From Desulfurococcaceae archaeon MEX13E-LK6-19 (GTDB taxonomy: Archaea > Thermoproteota > Thermoprotei_A > Sulfolobales > Desulfurococcaceae): a DNA stretch of 64,000 nt. This document shows, one piece after another, positions 60,313 to 64,000 of the stretch. The position numbers and the translations under genes are program-made. The stretch's first letter is position 1. Every line of letters starts with the position of its first letter. The notes beneath the pieces were generated by a model, which made no database searches, was not told the DNA's origin, and saw only the letters and a program-made list of their open reading frames with translations. The stretch spans positions 893,612 through 957,611 of the forward strand of contig CP072660.1 of NCBI GenBank assembly GCA_029637525.1, given 5' to 3'.

Positions 60313-61695
60313 TTGTCGCACGAAACCAGTGTGCGTATGACTAGTAGAATTTTTGCTCTGATGTTTATCATAGGCTTTATTGTAGCTGTAACAATAGTCT
60401 ATGAACCGTATATTCCTCGTGAACTATACTTGATTGTCGCCGTTATAATAGCGTATATAATGGTTATGAGAGTCATCGTAGAATTCTCCGCGAGAGCTAT
60501 ACATAAATTGAAAGTAGAAAGAATATATGAGAAACCTTTAATAGAAGGTAAAGAAGCGCAATTCATTACGCGTATCATAAACCCGACTTTTTATCCCCTA
60601 CTATATGTTGAAGTTAGCGACAACTATCCTAGTACTTTCGTGAAAGTAAAGGGAACAAATATTTCTTCTGGAATAATCCCGGCGAAAGGCTATCTAGAAT
60701 TATCTTATCGATTGATACCAAGGATAGGAACTCATGAATTCACTGGCGTTGAAGTTATTGCAAGAGACCTCCTTGGATTATTCTATTATAGAGCCATAAT
60801 ACCGGGGAGCAGAGAGCTTGTGAAGGTAAGGCCGAAACCAATGCCATTACCGCCAAGAGCACTCGGCAGATGGGTTTCAACAAGTCTTGGTCTAAGCAAA
60901 GCTCGTATGAAGGGTATAGGTCAAGAGTTCATGGGGCTGCGTGAATATGTCCCGGGTGATGATTACAGGTTTATTGATTGGAAAGCATTTGCTAGATACC
61001 ATAAGCCTTTCGTTAAAGAGTTTGAGAAAGAAGCAAGCCTTAACCTGGTAATAATACTTGATGCGACATCAGCTATGTATCACGGTATTTTAGGCAAGAC
61101 AATGCTTGAAGAAGCAATTAGGGTTATTGCTGGTGTTGGACAAGTTACTAGTCAGAAAGGAGACTGGATTGGATTGACTATAAGAATGCCTGACGAAATA
61201 ATATTCATTCCACCAAAGAGAGGGAAAACACAGTACTATAGAATACTTGATGCAATGGCTGACATAAGGATATATCTACCCGGCTCGGAGCCCCCAATAA
61301 GGTACAGTCTTGGAGATGCGTTGAAGTACTCTATAACAAGATTGCCTAGAAGAACAAAAACACTCTTCATGTTGTTCACGAGTATAAGCTCATATGTATT
61401 ATCAGATAAGGGTAAAGTCGAACTTGCCGAGCTCATAGATGCAGCGAAGAAAGCTGTTGCTATGAGACATGGAGTTGTCGTGGTATCGCCATTGCCGGAA
61501 CTGTATGAGTTAGAAGAAATCAGAGGGCCTGAAGCAAGCCTATATACGATCTTAGCCTATCCTAATATAGCGAAGGCCTCTGAGGCTGCAAGAATACTTG
61601 CAAGAAACGGTATAAGGGTAATCCAGGTGGGCCCGTCTACACTACTTCCTAGACTGCTTGCATTCATAGAGGAGTTTAGGTCGGTGACTCTATAA
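60313..61695 (+). CDS. DUF58 protein (VWA-related partner of MoxR)
   Basis: 460 residues. Two N-terminal membrane helices (about 12-55: FALMFIIGFIVAVTIVYE, then YLIVAVIIAYIMVMRVIVEF), a beta domain to 180, then the DUF58 core: GQEFMGLREYVPGDDYRFID and WKAFARYHKPFVKEFEKEAS, then LNLVIILDATSAMYHGIL, a VWA/MIDAS-like start with DxT-S. It is encoded 12 bases after MoxR and its stop overlaps the following start (TAATG). Role: client or effector of MoxR, at the cytoplasmic membrane face. TTG start at 60313. Confidence 0.88.
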   Translation: MSHETSVRMTSRIFALMFIIGFIVAVTIVYEPYIPRELYLIVAVIIAYIMVMRVIVEFSARAIHKLKVERIYEKPLIEGKEAQFITRIINPTFYPLLYVEVSDNYPSTFVKVKGTNISSGIIPAKGYLELSYRLIPRIGTHEFTGVEVIARDLLGLFYYRAIIPGSRELVKVRPKPMPLPPRALGRWVSTSLGLSKARMKGIGQEFMGLREYVPGDDYRFIDWKAFARYHKPFVKEFEKEASLNLVIILDATSAMYHGILGKTMLEEAIRVIAGVGQVTSQKGDWIGLTIRMPDEIIFIPPKRGKTQYYRILDAMADIRIYLPGSEPPIRYSLGDALKYSITRLPRRTKTLFMLFTSISSYVLSDKGKVELAELIDAAKKAVAMRHGVVVVSPLPELYELEEIRGPEASLYTILAYPNIAKASEAARILARNGIRVIQVGPSTLLPRLLAFIEEFRSVTL

Positions 61696-62945
61696 TGCCT
61701 AGAATTCTTTTCGACAAGAAAATGGGTATCTACAGGATTATTTACTTAGCAATCTATATAATTCTCATCATCTATCCTCTGTACAGAATTCTCATGTACG
61801 TTACAGCTCTTGACTTGTTGTTCCAAACAGTCCTCTTAGGCGGTCTATCGCTTGTTTTCATAGGAATAGTACTTGGAATGCCTGAATTAATCGTAATATA
61901 TTACATTGTAGCAGGTCTTGTATACAAAGTGAATTATATATTTGGTGCACCCGGTCTTCATGATGTTATTCTATACAGTATATTTATTCTTCACGCCGAT
62001 ATATTATCGAAGATGATAACAATAGGTGTAGGTTCTCGTAAGATCAGAATTAAACTATGGGGTATACCTTTCACAGTAATAGTCCCGGTAATTATAGTTG
62101 GTTCATATATAGCTCTTGCATACTACGTCCTTAACCTGTTCATGGGTATAGTAGACAATGTTATTTACAGTAGTGAACTAGCTCATATAGTCTTTACAAC
62201 ATTTCTATCTACACGAATAGGAAGCTTAATGTTGTTCGTATTCATAGTATTCGCTGTATTCTTTGTCTTGACGAATTATGTAACAGACCTTATATCAGAT
62301 ACTATTTGGCTAAACCCATCTTATGCCAAACAAAGGATTGCCGATTGGATTAAGAGAGAATACGATGAATTACTTAGGAATAAAACTTGGCATCAAAAAC
62401 TATATACAAGTGCGGTTACAACCTTCCTATTATTTGCAGTAATGTCGATTATATATCCCTTACTATATGATGTATTCGGGTTCCTTGTTGAGATGGGTTT
62501 CAGCGAGCAACTGAAGTACTTTGCATTCTTTGTCTCACTCCCAATATCGTATGTTTTCGGTAGGAGCTTTAAGAATTGGGCATATGGAATGGTTTCTCCA
62601 GAAAGATTCAAACGTAGTGTTGAGAGAGAAATAAGGTTTGTTCTACGGGTTCCGAAATCAGATCCGTTCCTTTATCTATTACTAACGTTAGCTTATGCAT
62701 TCTTCCTAATGTACATAAATCCTGATATAGTATATCATGCAATCTATACTGTTTTAGGGATGACACCTCCCCAGCCAACAACTACAGGCATTTTCGGGGA
62801 AGTTATAGACTTTCTTAATAGATTAGTTGAGTACATTAATACAAATACTATTCCTTACCTCAACAATTATATAGCACGAGCTACAAGTGAGTATAAAGGG
62901 TTAATAGGTATCATAAAAACAGTAATAAAAGTGTTGTGGGGGTAG
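61695..62945 (+). CDS. Polytopic membrane protein of the MoxR operon
   Basis: 416 residues with about eight hydrophobic segments: YRIIYLAIYIILIIYPLY, FQTVLLGGLSLVFIGIVLGM, LIVIYYIVAGLVYKVNYI, FTVIVPVIIVGSYIALAYYV, GSLMLFVFIVFAVFFVLTNY, VTTFLLFAVMSIIYPLLY and others. A cytoplasmic loop about 205-235 is charged (RIADWIKREYDELLRNK). No family recognised. Its ATG overlaps the DUF58 stop by one base, so production is coupled; it may form the membrane base of the complex. Confidence 0.7.
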   Translation: MPRILFDKKMGIYRIIYLAIYIILIIYPLYRILMYVTALDLLFQTVLLGGLSLVFIGIVLGMPELIVIYYIVAGLVYKVNYIFGAPGLHDVILYSIFILHADILSKMITIGVGSRKIRIKLWGIPFTVIVPVIIVGSYIALAYYVLNLFMGIVDNVIYSSELAHIVFTTFLSTRIGSLMLFVFIVFAVFFVLTNYVTDLISDTIWLNPSYAKQRIADWIKREYDELLRNKTWHQKLYTSAVTTFLLFAVMSIIYPLLYDVFGFLVEMGFSEQLKYFAFFVSLPISYVFGRSFKNWAYGMVSPERFKRSVEREIRFVLRVPKSDPFLYLLLTLAYAFFLMYINPDIVYHAIYTVLGMTPPQPTTTGIFGEVIDFLNRLVEYINTNTIPYLNNYIARATSEYKGLIGIIKTVIKVLWG

Positions 62946-62950
62946 ACTAG

Positions 62951-63199
62951 TTGCCTGGAGGAGATTATGTCTCTCCAATAGCAGGTCTTGTATTGATACT
63001 ATTTAGTCTGTATATGTTCTATCTAGGACTGGGGTTAATGCAGTCCGCACAAGATGTTGCTTCAAGCCTGTTGGCTACGTTGATAGGATTTGTTACAATG
63101 AGTGGTGGAGTGACTCTTATAAGGACTTGGTCGTTGTCGAGAGTATATCCGGGGAAAGAGGGTGAGCAAGAAAAGGGAGCTTCTCGAAAAACTAAGTGA
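62951..63199 (+). CDS. Small two-helix membrane protein of the MoxR operon
   Basis: 82 residues: two helices, SPIAGLVLILFSLYMFYLGL and ASSLLATLIGFVTMSGGVTL, and a charged cytoplasmic tail (YPGKEGEQEKGASRKTK). The TTG start lies five bases after the previous stop; the tail overlaps the start of the HD gene by 38 bases in another frame. Family unknown; size and position suggest an accessory subunit. Confidence 0.65.
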   Translation: MPGGDYVSPIAGLVLILFSLYMFYLGLGLMQSAQDVASSLLATLIGFVTMSGGVTLIRTWSLSRVYPGKEGEQEKGASRKTK

Positions 63200-63797
63200 G
63201 CTAGCGAAAAACGTTTTAGGCGATAATTTTAGTCATGGTTTTCCTCACGTAGCTCGTGTGAGGAGAATATCCTGGGAGATCGTAGATAATATTGACGCCG
63301 AAGTAGATCCTTTTCTTCTCGATGCTTCGATACTCCTACATGATATAGGACGTGTCGTCGGAGAACCACATGCATACTATTCTGCCTTGTTTGCCAGGGC
63401 CTATCTGTTAGAACACGGTATTGAAAGTAGTTGTGTAGAAAAAGTAGTGAATGCTATTCTCTACCACAGTTTTTCCTACGCTAGAAGGCATGGAATCAAA
63501 CCCATGACTGTGGAAGCAATGATTCTAAGTGATGCAGATAAACTCGATGCTCTCGGTATAGTTGGTTTTCTACGAGTATTCCATTATGGGTGGGAACGTA
63601 GGAGAAGCCTCGAGCAATCAATTAATCATTTCTACGAGAAAATATTCAAGTTACCTGAGCTAATGCATTTCGAGTATACTAGAAAGAAAGCTAAAGAATT
63701 AGTTGCTACAACTAAATGGGCACTAGATAGACTGCTGGATGAAATAGGTTCAGACTGGGGTTCGCAAAAACATCATCGCCTTACCCAGGCTCCGTAG
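63162..63797 (+). CDS. HD-domain phosphohydrolase
   Basis: 211 residues. Metal ligands: first His in NFSHGFPHVARVRRISWEI, the HD pair in LDASILLHDIGRVVG, further His in ILYHSFSYARRHG, and the last Asp in LSDADKLDALGIVGFL. That is the HD pattern of nucleotide phosphatases of the YedJ/uncharacterised HDIG group. Start GTG at 63162 (MSKKRELLEKLSELAK), inside the previous gene, so it belongs to the MoxR operon or its tail. The substrate is probably a nucleotide. The stop TAG (63795-63797) lies within the predicted pseudoknot. Confidence 0.85.
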   Translation: MSKKRELLEKLSELAKNVLGDNFSHGFPHVARVRRISWEIVDNIDAEVDPFLLDASILLHDIGRVVGEPHAYYSALFARAYLLEHGIESSCVEKVVNAILYHSFSYARRHGIKPMTVEAMILSDADKLDALGIVGFLRVFHYGWERRRSLEQSINHFYEKIFKLPELMHFEYTRKKAKELVATTKWALDRLLDEIGSDWGSQKHHRLTQAP

Positions 63798-63822
63798 CGG
63801 CGAGCCTCAACATCCCCGCTAT
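63787..63822 (+). other. Predicted H-type pseudoknot across the HD-gene stop codon
   Basis: Stem 1: AGGCTC (63787-63792) with GAGCCT (63802-63807). Stem 2: TAGCGG (63795-63800), inside the loop of stem 1, with CCGCTA (63816-63821); G63794 may add a wobble pair. Connecting loops are two, one and eight bases, a geometry possible for an H-type pseudoknot. It is a G+C-rich patch among A+T-rich sequence. Its role is unknown: transcript stability, termination control or stop-codon effect. Confidence 0.5.
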
Positions 63823-63944
63823 ATGTATAGTTTTAACGAAGAATAAAATGTTGTCCTATAATTAATGATAATAATTTCTATCTGCAAGCTTATTAACTAA
63901 AGCTAGCTTACGAATTACGGAAAATCGTGGAGGAGAGCACTAGG

Positions 63945-64000
63945 ATGTCTAAGGCCCTGATCTATGGTGTTGTATATTCCGTAAAAGATCCTGCGGGTAG
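63945..64000 (+). CDS. 5' end of a gene, cut by window edge (possibly D-aminoacyl-tRNA deacylase)
   Basis: Eighteen codons: MSKALIYGVVYSVKDPAG. A strong GGAGGAGAG lies about ten bases upstream of the ATG. A GTG at 63927 is also in frame and would add MEESTR. The start of archaeal DtdA-type deacylases resembles this (hydrophobic strand followed by a polar loop), but the fragment is too short for assignment. Confidence 0.5.
   Translation, partial: MSKALIYGVVYSVKDPAG

Noticed and set aside
63748-63815. Minus-strand C/D sRNA in the end of the HD gene (ATGATG and CTGA present)
   Set aside because: C boxes deviate, no D' box and guide lengths are irregular; the pseudoknot explains the G+C patch better.
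1-64000. Insertion sequences, integrases, prophage or rRNA/tRNA genes
   Set aside because: I found no transposase-like protein, no terminal repeats with target duplication and no tRNA- or rRNA-like sequence in the gaps.

Overview
The window looks like chromosomal DNA of an anaerobic, hyperthermophilic crenarchaeon of the Desulfurococcales, most like Staphylothermus. The lineage is inferred from gene content, not from any database match. The support is: low G+C by eye with G+C-rich islands only where structured RNAs seem to lie; archaeal marker genes (PCNA, TiaS, deoxyhypusine synthase, Trm5, Taw3, archaeal SHMT, AsnS); TATA-box promoters; C/D and H/ACA guide-RNA candidates; oxygen-independent ribonucleotide reductase (NrdDG) with ThyX; ferredoxin-linked 2-oxoacid oxidoreductase; and cell-surface proteins with long threonine stalks. 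Genes are dense. Many start with TTG behind a GAGGTGA-type Shine-Dalgarno, so several starts were moved downstream of the longest reading frame.

Layout. 1-6600 (minus strand): 5' part of serS, a HAD phosphatase, a MIP18/SufT-like Fe-S protein, glyA, a small unknown protein, two tandem ribose-1,5-bisphosphate isomerase/eIF2B-family genes (the second has lost the catalytic Cys and Asp) and a BioD-like P-loop protein. 6700-13300: a membrane-anchored surface protein, a DUF457 membrane protein, a guide-RNA candidate, and an unusual pair made of a coiled-coil protein and a 1106-residue beta-domain protein without a signal peptide. 13400-18992: tiaS, dhs, a predicted PD-(D/E)XK nuclease, and a sodium-dependent transporter with an unlisted 36-residue membrane peptide and a translationally coupled membrane protein. 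19000-27000: PCNA, a degenerate nucleotidyltransferase-like protein, a PhoH-KH ATPase, trm5/nth/asnS, taw3, a tRNA-binding protein and ogt.

28000-42000 is an accessory, surface-oriented island: an H/ACA RNA candidate, a Thr-stalked metallophosphoesterase, an ABC importer (ATPase, fused double permease, Thr-stalked binding protein), a GH38 alpha-mannosidase and a divergent stalked surface protein. Together they suggest capture and breakdown of glycosides. 42000-48400 holds 6-phospho-3-hexuloisomerase, a HAD protein, a COG1031-type radical SAM protein and the two-subunit 2-oxoacid:ferredoxin oxidoreductase. 48500-54500 is a DNA-precursor cluster (nrdD, nrdG, a redoxin-CcdA fusion, thyX, dcd). 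It is followed by a YkgJ-type cysteine protein with no ATG, GTG or TTG start. 56700-63800 is a tightly packed DUF4129 / DUF4350 / MoxR / DUF58 / membrane-protein operon ending in an HD hydrolase whose stop codon lies inside a predicted H-type pseudoknot.

The least expected signals are RNA-level: five C/D or C/D-like RNAs and one H/ACA-like RNA, several with their own TATA box at the right distance; the pseudoknot; and operator-like inverted repeats in front of the transporter, nrdD, the binding protein and the DUF4129 operon. At protein level the strongest candidates for undescribed biology are the giant beta-domain/coiled-coil pair and the transporter with its micro-subunit.
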